From the NCBI GenBank assembly GCA_013334925.1, contig JAAXWP010000003.1, positions 96,771 to 131,694 of the forward strand: a stretch of DNA of 34,924 nt. The letters are read 5' to 3'. The position numbers were made by a program, and so were the translations under genes. This DNA is from Chlorobiaceae bacterium (GTDB taxonomy: Bacteria; Bacteroidota; Chlorobiia; Chlorobiales; Chlorobiaceae). The notes beneath the pieces were generated by a model. That model was not told the DNA's origin and made no database searches. It saw only the letters and a list, made by a program, of their open reading frames with translations. Positions 1-6,824 of this stretch are shown in pieces; positions within the stretch are counted from its first letter, which is position 1; each line of letters opens with the position of its first letter.

Positions 1-190
1 TCAGAGGGCACCGCATCCGGTTGACCAGGAGCACGGCAACCTCAAGGAACACGAACCCTATCAGGCCCCACGCAACATGCACGTTCCCGGCTGCTGCATA
101 GACGGGTATGGCGATGATGGAACCGGCAAAGACTGCCCACACTATCGTATGGATCACCTTGACGGCAAGCAGTTTCGTTTCAGGCGACAT
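1..190 (-). CDS. small membrane protein, partial (runs off left edge)
   Basis: The minus-strand reading frame opens with ATG at 190 (MSPETKLLAVKVIHTIVWAV) and stays open to the window edge, giving 63 visible residues. Two hydrophobic segments are visible, roughly residues 7-31 and 41-56, followed by NRMRCPL where the window ends. The layout (N-terminal helix, second helix, then an N-R-x-R-C-P-L motif) matches a family of small uncharacterised bacterial membrane proteins that I recognise only by this C-terminal signature. No catalytic residue can be named. No strong Shine-Dalgarno is seen before the ATG. Function is unknown, and the C-terminus is missing from this window. Confidence 0.55.
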   Translation of the reverse strand, partial: MSPETKLLAVKVIHTIVWAVFAGSIIAIPVYAAAGNVHVAWGLIGFVFLEVAVLLVNRMRCPL

Positions 191-361
191 AGGAGTGCTC
201 TGGCAATAAAGGGAGACGGTATAACTGGATGTAACATCGCTTATCTCGGAGAGAGTTATCAGCGTGTCCCGGTTAATTTTTAAGCGGAGTAGGTTCCTTT
301 TACCATCGTCGTGATCCCGATTCATCAGGAAAGGCGGATGGAGCGCAGATACCGGAGCGCA

Positions 362-377
362 TCCCGACAAGTCGGGA
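362..377. repeat. short palindrome TCCCGAC-AA-GTCGGGA
   Basis: A perfect 7-bp inverted repeat with a 2-base centre. It is almost the same as the palindrome inserted in each of the four tRNA-Asn remnants near 34.3-34.7 kb (arms ATCCCGAC/GTCGGGAT), so it is probably a dispersed repeat of this genome. It lies just outside the MITE-like element. Confidence 0.5.
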
Positions 378-397
378 AGGATTTCGAGCACCATCAA

Positions 398-628
398 GAG
401 GCTGTCTCAAAAGCGCCAACAGAGCCGCCTACTGACGTCAGTTCGTTCATTTTTTTTGTCATTCCGAGTCCGACACAGTCGGGCGAAGAATCCATCAGCA
501 TCTCGTAAGGCTTTATATATCTATCGCTTATGAAGTGGTCCTGAATATTCTGGATCCTTCACTTCATTCAGGATGACATTCAGGAACAAACGCAAAATAC
601 ATAGGTAAATACCTTCTGAGACAGCCTC
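398..628. repeat. MITE-like element with 12-bp terminal inverted repeats
   Basis: The ends are perfect inverted repeats: GAGGCTGTCTCA at 398-409 and TGAGACAGCCTC at 617-628. Inside is a second, imperfect palindrome running from GTCATTCC at 458 to GGATGAC at 577, with GAAGAATCC (485-493) opposing GGATCCTTC (552-560). No open frame in it looks like a transposase. The outer repeat also forms the stem of the hairpin at 4663-4709. The nested palindrome resembles the short non-autonomous repeats common in this group of bacteria. Nothing else recognisable lies between the neighbouring genes (191-679). Confidence 0.55.
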
Positions 629-679
629 GCAAGTGCAAAAACGCAGCAATCGAATTGCGCAACAGATGGAAAACGGAAC

Positions 680-1015
680 CTACGTCGTCCACTGGCGGAC
701 CGTCTCACGCGTCACCAGCGCATCGGCGCCCGCCTCGCGCAGAAGGGTTTCGATTTCGGGAAGGAAGCTCTCGATTTTATCGGTGCTGTCGACGATTTCG
801 ACCACCATCGGCAGGTCTCCGGCCAGTTCGAATATTTTCGAGGTGTGCACCTTGTGGCGCAACCCGAACGAAAGAAGACCCCTGAAGACGGTCGCCCCTG
901 CCATGCCGTGTTCAAGTGCCCGGCTGACCAGCTGTTCGTAGATGGGGTGATGGTTGAATTTTTCCTGCTCGCCTACGAAGACGCGCAAGAGCTCGCGTTC
1001 GATGAATTCCATCAT
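680..1015 (-). CDS. DUF190 family protein (PII-like)
   Basis: A 111-residue protein beginning MMEFIERELLRVFVGEQEKF, with the features of the DUF190 family. These are the short N-terminal strand carrying R-V-F-V-G-E, the segment HGMAGATVFRGLLSFG near residues 36-51, and the later strand PMVVEIVD. DUF190 proteins fold like PII signalling proteins. They are often encoded beside crcB, but their molecular role is not settled. Here the ATG overlaps the crcB stop codon (ATGA, 1012-1015), so the two are translationally coupled. That supports a link with fluoride export, perhaps as a cytoplasmic sensor or partner, which is inference. Length is normal for the family. Confidence 0.85.
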   Translation of the reverse strand: MMEFIERELLRVFVGEQEKFNHHPIYEQLVSRALEHGMAGATVFRGLLSFGLRHKVHTSKIFELAGDLPMVVEIVDSTDKIESFLPEIETLLREAGADALVTRETVRQWTT

Positions 1016-1386
1016 TGCCAGATTTTTGCAGCTAAAGTTCCTGAAAGCAGACAGACCATGCCGCCGGCGATGCTCCCGGCGACATAAAGAGTTGCATACA
1101 GCGCCTCACCGTCTCTGGCCAGTCCCATGGTTTCATACATGGCTGTCGAAAAGGTGGTGAAGCCTCCGCAGAAACCGGTCGTGAGGAGCAGACGGGTTTC
1201 CGGAGAGATGATCGTCGACGAAAGCGCCAGCTCACTGATGAAGCCGATCAGAAATGAACCGAACAGGTTGACTGACAGGGTCGCATAGGGAAATCCTCCC
1301 GCCGTAAAGGGCACCGCAAGGGCAACCAGGTAGCGGAACACCGATCCGACAAAACCACCGGCTCCGACAAGCAGCACGTTTTTCAT
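1012..1386 (-). CDS. crcB: fluoride ion channel CrcB/Fluc
   Basis: A 124-residue inner-membrane protein of the Fluc/CrcB family, which exports fluoride as a dual-topology dimer. Family landmarks are present: the glycine-rich first helix ending in F-R-Y (residues 10-19), the conserved Asn40 in VNLFGSFLIG, and GFCGGFTTFST at 71-81 with the phenylalanines that line the fluoride pore. Four hydrophobic helices span the protein. An AGGAT ribosome-binding site sits just before ATG 1386. The upstream small membrane protein gene ends only 10 bp away, and the downstream DUF190 gene overlaps by 4 bp, so the three probably form one transcript. A single crcB copy means it should work as a homodimer. Confidence 0.93.
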   Translation of the reverse strand: MKNVLLVGAGGFVGSVFRYLVALAVPFTAGGFPYATLSVNLFGSFLIGFISELALSSTIISPETRLLLTTGFCGGFTTFSTAMYETMGLARDGEALYATLYVAGSIAGGMVCLLSGTLAAKIWQ

Positions 1387-1396
1387 ATCCTGCCCG

Positions 1397-1627
1397 TCAG
1401 CGGTCGTTATGGCAGGTCTGACGGTCCTCTATCCTCTTGTGGGCACAGCACATCTCGTCGTGGATGTTCATGAGGATATTGAAAATGCCGAGGCTGATGA
1501 TGGTCGGGGCCCAGAGTCCGATGAAGATCGCGATGAGCTGGCTGTTGGCTCCGGTTCCAAAAATGAACACATAGATCGACAGCAGGATCGACAGGGCTGC
1601 CGCAATGATATAGTACATCGGCTTCAT
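1397..1627 (-). CDS. small two-helix membrane protein, unknown function
   Basis: A 76-residue protein starting MKPMYYIIAAALSILLSIYV. Two strongly hydrophobic helices (about residues 5-24 and 30-52) are followed by a charged tail with a His/Cys-containing stretch (HDEMCCAHKRIEDRQTCHND). It lies 10 bp upstream of crcB on the same strand and 85 bp downstream of the zinc permease gene, so it could belong to either transcript. The Cys/His tail could bind a metal, but this is speculation. I do not recognise a family, and no strong ribosome-binding site is seen. Confidence 0.6.
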   Translation of the reverse strand: MKPMYYIIAAALSILLSIYVFIFGTGANSQLIAIFIGLWAPTIISLGIFNILMNIHDEMCCAHKRIEDRQTCHNDR

Positions 1628-1711
1628 AAAGCAGGCTGGTTTGATGAATGGGTACCGTACACGAAATGTAACACTTTGTGTCTTTTCCCTAAACTGGAAG
1701 GGCTGGTCGCT

Positions 1712-2527
1712 TCAGGAACGCTTCGCTCTGAACAGCATCCGGGATGCACCGCTCAGCAGAAACACCAGGGCGGCTACCAGGATCACTGTCGCTCCCGACG
1801 CTACGTCGAACACCCACGAAAGGCCAAGTCCTGCGAGATTGAAGGCGATCGAAAGCAGGACTGCCAGTGCCATCATGCCCTGCAGGGTCCTGCTGTACAT
1901 TCTCGCTACGGCAGCGGGTATGGTAAGCAGGGCGATCACCATGACGATACCGACCACCCGCACCATGATGACCACCGTCAGGGCGATCAGCGAAAGCATG
2001 ACGAGGTCGATGGCGACCGTCTTCAGTCCTGAAACCCTGGCATACTCTTCGTCGAACGAGACGGCAAGAAACTCCTTGCTGAACAGCCACACCACCACGC
2101 CGATCAGGAGGTCGAGGAGCAGGATGAGCATGAGATCGGACGACGGCACCGTCAGGATGTTGCCGAAGAGGTAACTGAACAGGTTCGGCGCATAGCCGGG
2201 AGTCATGCCGATCAGGATCACGCCGATGGCCATGCCGGTAGCCCAGAATGCACCGATGGCCGTATCTTCCGCAACCTTCGCTTTCCTGGTGAGCAACCCG
2301 ATTCCTATGGCCGCAAGCAGGCTGAACGGGATGACGCCGAGCAGGGGGTTCACCCCAAGGTAGTAGCCAAGCCCGATGCCGCCGAAAGCGGTGTGCGCAA
2401 TACCCCCGCTGATCGAGCCGATTTTCCTCACGACGACATAGGAGCCGATGATACCGCAGGCCACGCTCGACAGGATGGAGGCCAAGAGCGCATTGCGCAT
2501 GAATTCGAAGTGCAGCATGTCAGCCAT
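1712..2527 (-). CDS. znuB: ABC transporter permease, ZnuB type (zinc/manganese)
   Basis: A 271-residue polytopic protein of the ABC-3 (ZnuB/TroC/MntB) permease family. It has the typical start (FMRNALLASILSSVACGIIG), the segment SISGGIAHTAFGGIGLGYYL near residues 33-52, and about eight to nine hydrophobic helices. It is the membrane channel that moves the metal delivered by the periplasmic protein encoded two genes upstream. The ATG at 2527 lies inside the end of the ATPase gene (8-bp overlap) and is preceded by a good GGGAGGAG site. The zinc assignment rests on the adjacent Zur-like regulator and the His-rich loop of the binding protein; manganese remains possible. Confidence 0.88.
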   Translation of the reverse strand: MADMLHFEFMRNALLASILSSVACGIIGSYVVVRKIGSISGGIAHTAFGGIGLGYYLGVNPLLGVIPFSLLAAIGIGLLTRKAKVAEDTAIGAFWATGMAIGVILIGMTPGYAPNLFSYLFGNILTVPSSDLMLILLLDLLIGVVVWLFSKEFLAVSFDEEYARVSGLKTVAIDLVMLSLIALTVVIMVRVVGIVMVIALLTIPAAVARMYSRTLQGMMALAVLLSIAFNLAGLGLSWVFDVASGATVILVAALVFLLSGASRMLFRAKRS

Positions 2528-3290
2528 GGCGGTCGCTCCTCCCTGATGATCCTGAATGTGAATGATTGTGCAGCACGACCTCGACCGGGTGCCCGTAGAT
2601 GTTTTCCAGGGAGGCCGTGTCCAGCGAAGAGGCCGGCCCCTGCATGGAGATCGTGCAGTTGAGGCAGGCGACCCTGGAAACGGTGTGGCCGACCGTTCCG
2701 GTGTCGTGGGTGACGAGCACGATGGTATGCCGCTCTTTCAGCTTGTCGAGCAGATCGTAGATCGTGGTCTTCATGTCCGGATCGACGCTGGCCGTCGGCT
2801 CGTCGAGCAGCAGAAGTTCCGGCTCTCCGGCCAGGGCCCTGGCGATCAGCGCGCGTTGCAGCTCACCGCCCGAGAGCGTGCCGATCCGGCTGTGTTTCAA
2901 TCGCGACAGCCCGACCGTTTCAATGGCCTCGTCGGCCTTCATGTGGTCGGTGCGGCCGTAACGCTGCAGCAGGCGAAGCTTCGGCAAACGTCCCATCAGC
3001 ACCACGTCAAGGACGCTGATCGGGAAGTCCCTGTCGAAAAACAGGCGCTGCGGGACATAGCCGATGCGCCCTGATGCCCGACCGGGTGGTTCGCCGAAGA
3101 CCGTGATCGAGCCGGAGGTGGGTTTTTCCAGACCGAGAATAACCCGCAGAAGGGTGGTCTTGCCGCCTCCGTTCGGCCCGAGAATGGCAAGATAATCCCC
3201 TTCGTAGATCGTCAGTGAGAGCTCGTCAAGTACGTTCATACCACCAAGCACCACTCCGAGGCGATCGCAGCAGATGACCGCCTTGCTCAT
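2520..3290 (-). CDS. znuC: ABC transporter ATP-binding protein, ZnuC type
   Basis: A 256-residue ATPase with an intact Walker A (GPNGGGKTT, residues 38-46), ABC signature LSGGELQRA near residue 139, Walker B LLLLDEPTASVDPD near 158 and a switch histidine in VLVTHDTG. It should energise metal uptake through the permease encoded by the next gene. Its ATG overlaps the stop codon of the substrate-binding protein gene (ATGA, 3287-3290), and its own end overlaps the permease start, so the three components are made in coupled fashion. The C-terminal tail is rich in His/Ser (LHNHSHSGSSG), unusual for an ATPase and possibly metal-binding. Confidence 0.92.
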   Translation of the reverse strand: MSKAVICCDRLGVVLGGMNVLDELSLTIYEGDYLAILGPNGGGKTTLLRVILGLEKPTSGSITVFGEPPGRASGRIGYVPQRLFFDRDFPISVLDVVLMGRLPKLRLLQRYGRTDHMKADEAIETVGLSRLKHSRIGTLSGGELQRALIARALAGEPELLLLDEPTASVDPDMKTTIYDLLDKLKERHTIVLVTHDTGTVGHTVSRVACLNCTISMQGPASSLDTASLENIYGHPVEVVLHNHSHSGSSGRSDRHG

Positions 3291-4180
3291 CTCATCCCTC
3301 CTGCGAATGCGTCTGTCGCTCGCCTGAGGTTGTTCTGATAGTCCCTGGCGAGCGGATCGATCTGCACCGTAATGCCATCGATGTCACGGGCGATGGCGTC
3401 GGCCTGCACGCTGCTGAACTGAGGAGAAACGAACACCGTGTGAATCCCGCTGTTACGAGCGATTTCGATCACCCGGGCCAACTGTACCGGTGTCAGGGTC
3501 TTGCCCTCCTGCTCGGCAGCAACCTGTTCGAGACCAAACTCCCTGGAGAAATAGCCCCATGCAGGATGGAAAACGATGAAACGGCGCTGCCTCACGCCCG
3601 CAAGCCGAGCCCTGATCTCTTTGTCGAGTTGCTGAAGCTCCTTGTCGAGCTTCGCCAGATTGGCCTCGTAGGTTTCGCGGTTCGAAGGATCGGATGCCAC
3701 AAGGGCCTGTTCGACATTCTTTGCGATGATCCGGGCATTCGACGGTGACAACCAGAAGTGGGGATCGAACCGTCCGTGATGATGTTCTGCTCCATCGCCG
3801 TCGCTGTCGGGCGTCATCGGAATCAGCTGCACGCCAGCAGAAGCATCGCACACCCGCATGTTCCGGTTGAGTTCGAGCAGCCGGGGCATCCAGTTGAGCT
3901 CAAACTCGACGCCGGATCCGGCCTTGATGAAAACGGCGGCCGAACCAAGCCGGGCCATCTGTTTCGGGGTCGGTTCGTAGCTGTGCGGATCTCCCCCGGG
4001 AGGCACCATGACCGTCACCGAAACCAGGTCACCTCCGATACGATCAACGAAGTAGGCGAGCGGTTCGATGGAGGCGACGACCTGCAGTTTTCCGGACGAG
4101 TCGCTCCTGCCGCACCCGGCGAGCAACAACAGACAAAACAGAAGTGCCGTCAGACGGCCCCTCAGTGACGAGACGTTCAT
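3287..4180 (-). CDS. znuA: zinc ABC transporter substrate-binding lipoprotein, ZnuA type
   Basis: A cluster A-I metal-binding protein of 297 residues. I place the start at ATG 4180, because an AAGGAGGGAG site precedes it and the ATG overlaps the regulator's stop codon (ATGA, 4177-4180). The frame extends 12 codons further upstream without such a site. The N-terminus is a lipoprotein signal (hydrophobic core, then L-A-G-C with Cys23), so the protein should be anchored at the membrane facing the periplasm. The expected metal ligands are visible: His in GGDPHSYEP, His in FDPHFWLSP, His in FHPAWGYF and Asp in VQIDPLA near the end. A short acidic/His loop (DSDGDGAEHHHG) before the second ligand is typical of zinc-specific members. 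Confidence 0.9.
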   Translation of the reverse strand: MNVSSLRGRLTALLFCLLLLAGCGRSDSSGKLQVVASIEPLAYFVDRIGGDLVSVTVMVPPGGDPHSYEPTPKQMARLGSAAVFIKAGSGVEFELNWMPRLLELNRNMRVCDASAGVQLIPMTPDSDGDGAEHHHGRFDPHFWLSPSNARIIAKNVEQALVASDPSNRETYEANLAKLDKELQQLDKEIRARLAGVRQRRFIVFHPAWGYFSREFGLEQVAAEQEGKTLTPVQLARVIEIARNSGIHTVFVSPQFSSVQADAIARDIDGITVQIDPLARDYQNNLRRATDAFAGGMR

Positions 4181-4611
4181 CGCTCCCTCCTTTCTTCGTT
4201 GATGCAGGTATCGCAAAGACCGTTGAGCTGCAGGACATGATCCACGAGACGGAACCCGCCGATCATCATGCCCTCATGGTAACAGCACTCCTCGATGACC
4301 GCTGAACGGCCGCATGATACGCAGACGATGTGGTGATGATGTTCCTGACAGGAGTGCTGATGACCGCAGAATCCATACGTGCGTTCACGACCGAAACCGG
4401 CGACCCGGAACAGCACGCCGCAATCCGCCAGCGTTTCGAGATTGCGGTACACTCCGGGCAGCCCGCATCGCGTAAATACCCCTTTGAGAAGGCTTTGCAC
4501 CTCCCTGGGCGACAAGGTCCCCCGGCGACCGGAAAAGAGATCGATGATCGCCTTTCGCCGCGGAGTGAGCTTCAGGCCGGAATCCCTGAGCAGTTCGTAA
4601 GGATCCTGCAT
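4177..4611 (-). CDS. Fur-family metal regulator, probably Zur
   Basis: A 144-residue Fur-family repressor. The N-terminal winged helix includes LRDSGLKLTPRRKAIIDLF (residues 8-26) and a recognition region ending VYRNLETLADCGVL. The C-terminal metal-binding half has a His cluster (HQHSCQEHHHHIVCVSCGR) and two CxxC pairs, CVSC and CDTC, expected to hold structural zinc. It heads the znuACB genes and overlaps znuA by 4 bp, which argues for zinc rather than iron sensing (Zur). No Shine-Dalgarno is visible; a 35-bp palindrome (4610-4644) reaches into the start codon and is probably its own operator. Fur or Mur specificity cannot be excluded from sequence alone. Confidence 0.88.
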   Translation of the reverse strand: MQDPYELLRDSGLKLTPRRKAIIDLFSGRRGTLSPREVQSLLKGVFTRCGLPGVYRNLETLADCGVLFRVAGFGRERTYGFCGHQHSCQEHHHHIVCVSCGRSAVIEECCYHEGMMIGGFRLVDHVLQLNGLCDTCINEERRER

Positions 4612-4644
4612 CTTGTAAATAGAAATAGTTTCTGTTTACAAGAT
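4610..4644. promoter_or_regulatory. operator-like palindrome (probable Zur/Fur box)
   Basis: The 14-base arms CTTGTAAATAGAAA (4612-4625) and TTTCTGTTTACAAG (4629-4642) are inverted repeats with one mismatch around the 3-base centre TAG. Two more flanking pairs extend the palindrome to 4610-4644, so it overlaps the first two bases (on the plus strand) of the regulator's start codon. Its length, AT-richness and position before a Fur-family gene fit an autoregulatory operator. The same sequence could fold in mRNA and mask the start codon. Confidence 0.65.
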
Positions 4645-4662
4645 ACAGGATGCGGTGATAAA

Positions 4663-4709
4663 ACGAAAAGAGGCTGTCTCAACACTAAAACTGAGACAGC
4701 CTCTTTCGT
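4663..4709. terminator. long-stem intrinsic terminator, downstream of leuA
   Basis: A near-perfect 18-bp stem (ACGAAAGAGGCTGTCTCA against TGAGACAGCCTCTTTCGT) with one bulged A and a 10-base loop. It is followed on the minus strand by TTTTCGTTT, so it can end leuA transcription before the regulator gene. The stem contains GAGGCTGTCTCA, the same 12-mer that bounds the element at 398-628. A second hairpin (CCGGCAGC/GCTGCCGG, 4712-4733) lies between it and the leuA stop codon. Confidence 0.65.
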
Positions 4710-4747
4710 GGCCGGCAGCCATGGTGCTGCCGGTATTATGGGTACTC

Positions 4748-6460
4748 TCAGCGCAGGCGGTTGAGGGCGCTGATGATTGCCTTGATGGAGGCAAGGCTGA
4801 TGTTCGAGTCGACGCCTGAGCCGCAGGCCATGCGCCCGTCGTTGCAGGATATCCGGATATAGCCGATTGCCAACGCGTCGGAACTGTGGCCGATGGCGTG
4901 TTCGGCGTACTCGTCCACATGGAAGTCGAGTCCCGTCTGGCTGACCATGCCGCGGACAAAAGCGTCGAGCGGCCCGTTACCCTTGGCCTTGAAAGCAACC
5001 TCCCCGCCCGGAGTCTGCACCGAACAGCTGATAATGGTCGCCACTTCGTCGTTGGCTTCCGGATCGGCATCGTCCCAGCTGATATTGCATTTTTTCAACT
5101 GGTAAGGACTTTTCGCCCCGAGATACTCCTTCTGGAACAGTTCGTGGATCTGTGCGGGTGTCAGCTCATCGCCGGTGCGGTCGGTCACCTCCTGCACGAC
5201 ATTTCCGAAATCGGGCTGCATCCATTTCGGGATCTGGATGCCATACTCCTTGTCGAGCACATAGGCGATTCCGCCTTTGCCGGACTGGCTGTTGATCCTG
5301 ACGATCGCCTCGTAGTTGCATCCCACATCCTGCGGATCGATTGGCAGATACGGCACATCCCACAGAGCGTCGGGCGACATCGAATGCACTTTCATGCCCT
5401 TGCTGATGGCATCCTGGTGCGAACCCGAAAACGCCGTGTAGACCAGCTCGCCGGCATACGGGTGGCGTGGATGGATCTCCATGCGGGTGCAGCGGGTATA
5501 GGCTTCACGAATTGCAGGCATGTCCGAAAAGTCGAGCTCGGGATCGATGCCCTGCGTCAGGAGGTTCAGTGCCATGATCACGATGTCCATGTTGCCGCAC
5601 CGCTCGCCGTTGCCGAAGAGCGCGCCTTCGATACGGTCCGCACCGGCAAGCATGGCGAGTTCGGAGGTGGCTACCGCCGTACCGCGGTCGTTATGGGCGT
5701 GCACGCTGATGATGGCTGCGTCGCGATCACTGATGTTCCTGCAGAACCATTCGATGCGGTCGGCATAGATGTTCGGCATCGACATCTCGACGGTTGAAGG
5801 CAGGTTCAGGATGACCTTGTTGTCGGCTGAAGCGCCCCAGGTATCCATGACCGCATGGCACACCTCCAGCGCATAGTCCAGCTCGGTACCGGTAAAGCTC
5901 TCCGGGCTGTATTCAAAGCGGATGCCCGGGTTGCCGCTTGCTTCCTTCAGCGCCCTGACGAGTTTGGTTCCCGATATGGCGATGCCGATAATCTCCTCAC
6001 GGCTCATCCTGAACACCACGTCTCGCTGCTGGCGCGAAGTGGAGTTGTAGAGGTGAACGATGGCGTTCTTCGCGCCATGGATCGCCTCGAAGGTACGCCG
6101 GATGAGGTGCTCACGGGACTGGGTCAGCACCTGGATGGTGACGTCATCGGGAATCAGGTTGTTTTCGATGAGTTTCCGGACGAACGAAAACTCGGTGGCG
6201 GATGCCGACGGAAAACCGACCTCGATCTCCTTGAAACCAACGGAGACGAGCAGCTTGAACATGGAGACCTTCTCATCGACGCTCATGGGAATCGGGAGCG
6301 CCTGGTTGCCATCCCTCAAATCCACGCTGCACCAGATGGGAGCCTTGGTGATCCGCTTGCCTGGCCAGGTCCTGTCCGGGATATCGACCACCGGATAGGG
6401 TGCATACTTCTGGTAATTCATCCTCTTCATGATAACTGCCTCTTGTTTTTTGCTCTGCAT
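4748..6460 (-). CDS. leuA: 2-isopropylmalate synthase
   Basis: A 570-residue enzyme that condenses acetyl-CoA with 2-oxoisovalerate in the first committed step of leucine synthesis. The TIM-barrel start has the divalent-metal motif DLRDGNQAL (residues 47-55). Further on are HAHNDRG (about 252-258, metal-binding histidines) and FGNGERCGN (about 280-288). The C-terminal third is the LeuA regulatory domain that binds leucine. The long form with PVVDIPDRTWPGKRI near the N-terminus matches the fungal/actinobacterial-type LeuA group. Two starts are plausible: ATG 6460 (AAGGG 9 bases upstream) and ATG 6430 (AGAGG 8 bases upstream). The gene is alone, with a leucine-rich leader and terminator upstream and a terminator downstream. 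Confidence 0.95.
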   Translation of the reverse strand: MQSKKQEAVIMKRMNYQKYAPYPVVDIPDRTWPGKRITKAPIWCSVDLRDGNQALPIPMSVDEKVSMFKLLVSVGFKEIEVGFPSASATEFSFVRKLIENNLIPDDVTIQVLTQSREHLIRRTFEAIHGAKNAIVHLYNSTSRQQRDVVFRMSREEIIGIAISGTKLVRALKEASGNPGIRFEYSPESFTGTELDYALEVCHAVMDTWGASADNKVILNLPSTVEMSMPNIYADRIEWFCRNISDRDAAIISVHAHNDRGTAVATSELAMLAGADRIEGALFGNGERCGNMDIVIMALNLLTQGIDPELDFSDMPAIREAYTRCTRMEIHPRHPYAGELVYTAFSGSHQDAISKGMKVHSMSPDALWDVPYLPIDPQDVGCNYEAIVRINSQSGKGGIAYVLDKEYGIQIPKWMQPDFGNVVQEVTDRTGDELTPAQIHELFQKEYLGAKSPYQLKKCNISWDDADPEANDEVATIISCSVQTPGGEVAFKAKGNGPLDAFVRGMVSQTGLDFHVDEYAEHAIGHSSDALAIGYIRISCNDGRMACGSGVDSNISLASIKAIISALNRLR

Positions 6461-6479
6461 TGCAATATACCCTTAAACG

Positions 6480-6514
6480 AAAAAAGCCACCTAACCTGAG
6501 TGGTTGGCGGCTTT
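6480..6514 (-). terminator. attenuator (intrinsic terminator) upstream of leuA
   Basis: On the minus strand AAAGCCGCCAACC (6514-6502) pairs with GGTTAGGTGGCTTT (6496-6483) across the 5-base loop ACTCA, leaving a run of T at 6485-6480. It lies between the leader-peptide stop (6535) and the leuA start (6460), the position of a transcription attenuator. The bases CTCAGG in the loop and 3' arm (6500-6495) can instead pair with CCTGAG in the leader coding region (6568-6563). GGTTAG (6496-6491) can pair with CTAACC (6597-6592). Either pairing could act as an antiterminator. Confidence 0.75.
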
Positions 6515-6534
6515 GACACGGTACATCTGACCAT

Positions 6535-6627
6535 CTACGCGTTGAAACGCGACACACCTTCCCTCAGGAGCCATACGCCTGAAAGCCTTAGGGTTAGAAG
6601 AAGAAGGATGTTGCTGAACGCGTTCAT
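6535..6627 (-). CDS. leuL: leuA leader peptide (leucine attenuation)
   Basis: A 30-codon frame from ATG 6627 to TAG 6535 encoding MNAFSNILLLLTLRLSGVWL followed by LREGVSRFNA. Eight of the 30 codons are leucine. Six fall in codons 8-15 as CTT CTT CTT CTA ACC CTA AGG CTT, favouring CTT/CTA in a genome that prefers CTG/CTC. This is the design of enterobacterial leuL: ribosomes short of charged leucyl-tRNA stall in the run and change folding of the downstream terminator. A promoter-like sequence lies about 45-70 bases upstream and the intrinsic terminator begins 20 bases after the stop. No clear Shine-Dalgarno precedes the ATG, which is the main weakness. The role is inferred; the codon content and layout are directly visible. 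Confidence 0.7.
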   Translation of the reverse strand: MNAFSNILLLLTLRLSGVWLLREGVSRFNA

Positions 6628-6671
6628 ACAAGGTTTTGTACTGGCCAGAGCGGTTGATAATCAATACTTTC

Positions 6672-6699
6672 AATATAGGAATTTCTTTTCCGACTGCAA
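6672..6699 (-). promoter_or_regulatory. probable promoter of the leuA leader transcript
   Basis: On the minus strand TTGCAG (6699-6694) is followed after 16 bp by TATATT (6677-6672), a fair match to a housekeeping -35/-10 pair. Transcription would begin near 6665, about 38 bases before the leader ATG, and would read through the attenuator into leuA. It lies downstream of the terminator that ends the EPS genes, so leuA would be an independent transcript. Confidence 0.5.
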
Positions 6700-6754
6700 C
6701 TGTAATGTGAACAGGAACACCCCGATTATCGTTCCCGCAACCTGGCCGACCATG

Positions 6755-6780
6755 AAAAAACGGTGTCGCGCAGATCACCG
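6755..6780 (-). terminator. intrinsic terminator at the end of the EPS operon
   Basis: On the minus strand CGGTG (6780-6776) pairs with CACCG (6765-6761) across a 10-base loop, followed directly by TTTTTT (6760-6755). It lies 45 bases past the stop codon of the acyltransferase gene and before the leuA promoter, so it separates the EPS transcript from leuA. Confidence 0.6.
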
Positions 6781-6824
6781 AAACCGGTCGGCATCCGGCT
6801 GCCTGACGTCGCATCTGCCGCAAA

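Noticed and set aside
398-628. insertion sequence with transposase
   Set aside because: Only 231 bp lie between the inverted repeats and no frame inside encodes a transposase-like protein, so at most it is a non-autonomous element.
4886-5797. long plus-strand open frame opposite leuA
   Set aside because: It is an antisense frame produced by the codon bias of leuA and shows no recognisable domain. The same applies to long plus-strand frames opposite the zinc permease, the glycosyltransferases, the radical SAM gene and the histidine kinase.
6461-6700. T-box riboswitch before leuA
   Set aside because: The conserved T-box sequence (AGGGTGGNACCGCG) is absent. A leader peptide with a Leu run explains the terminator better.
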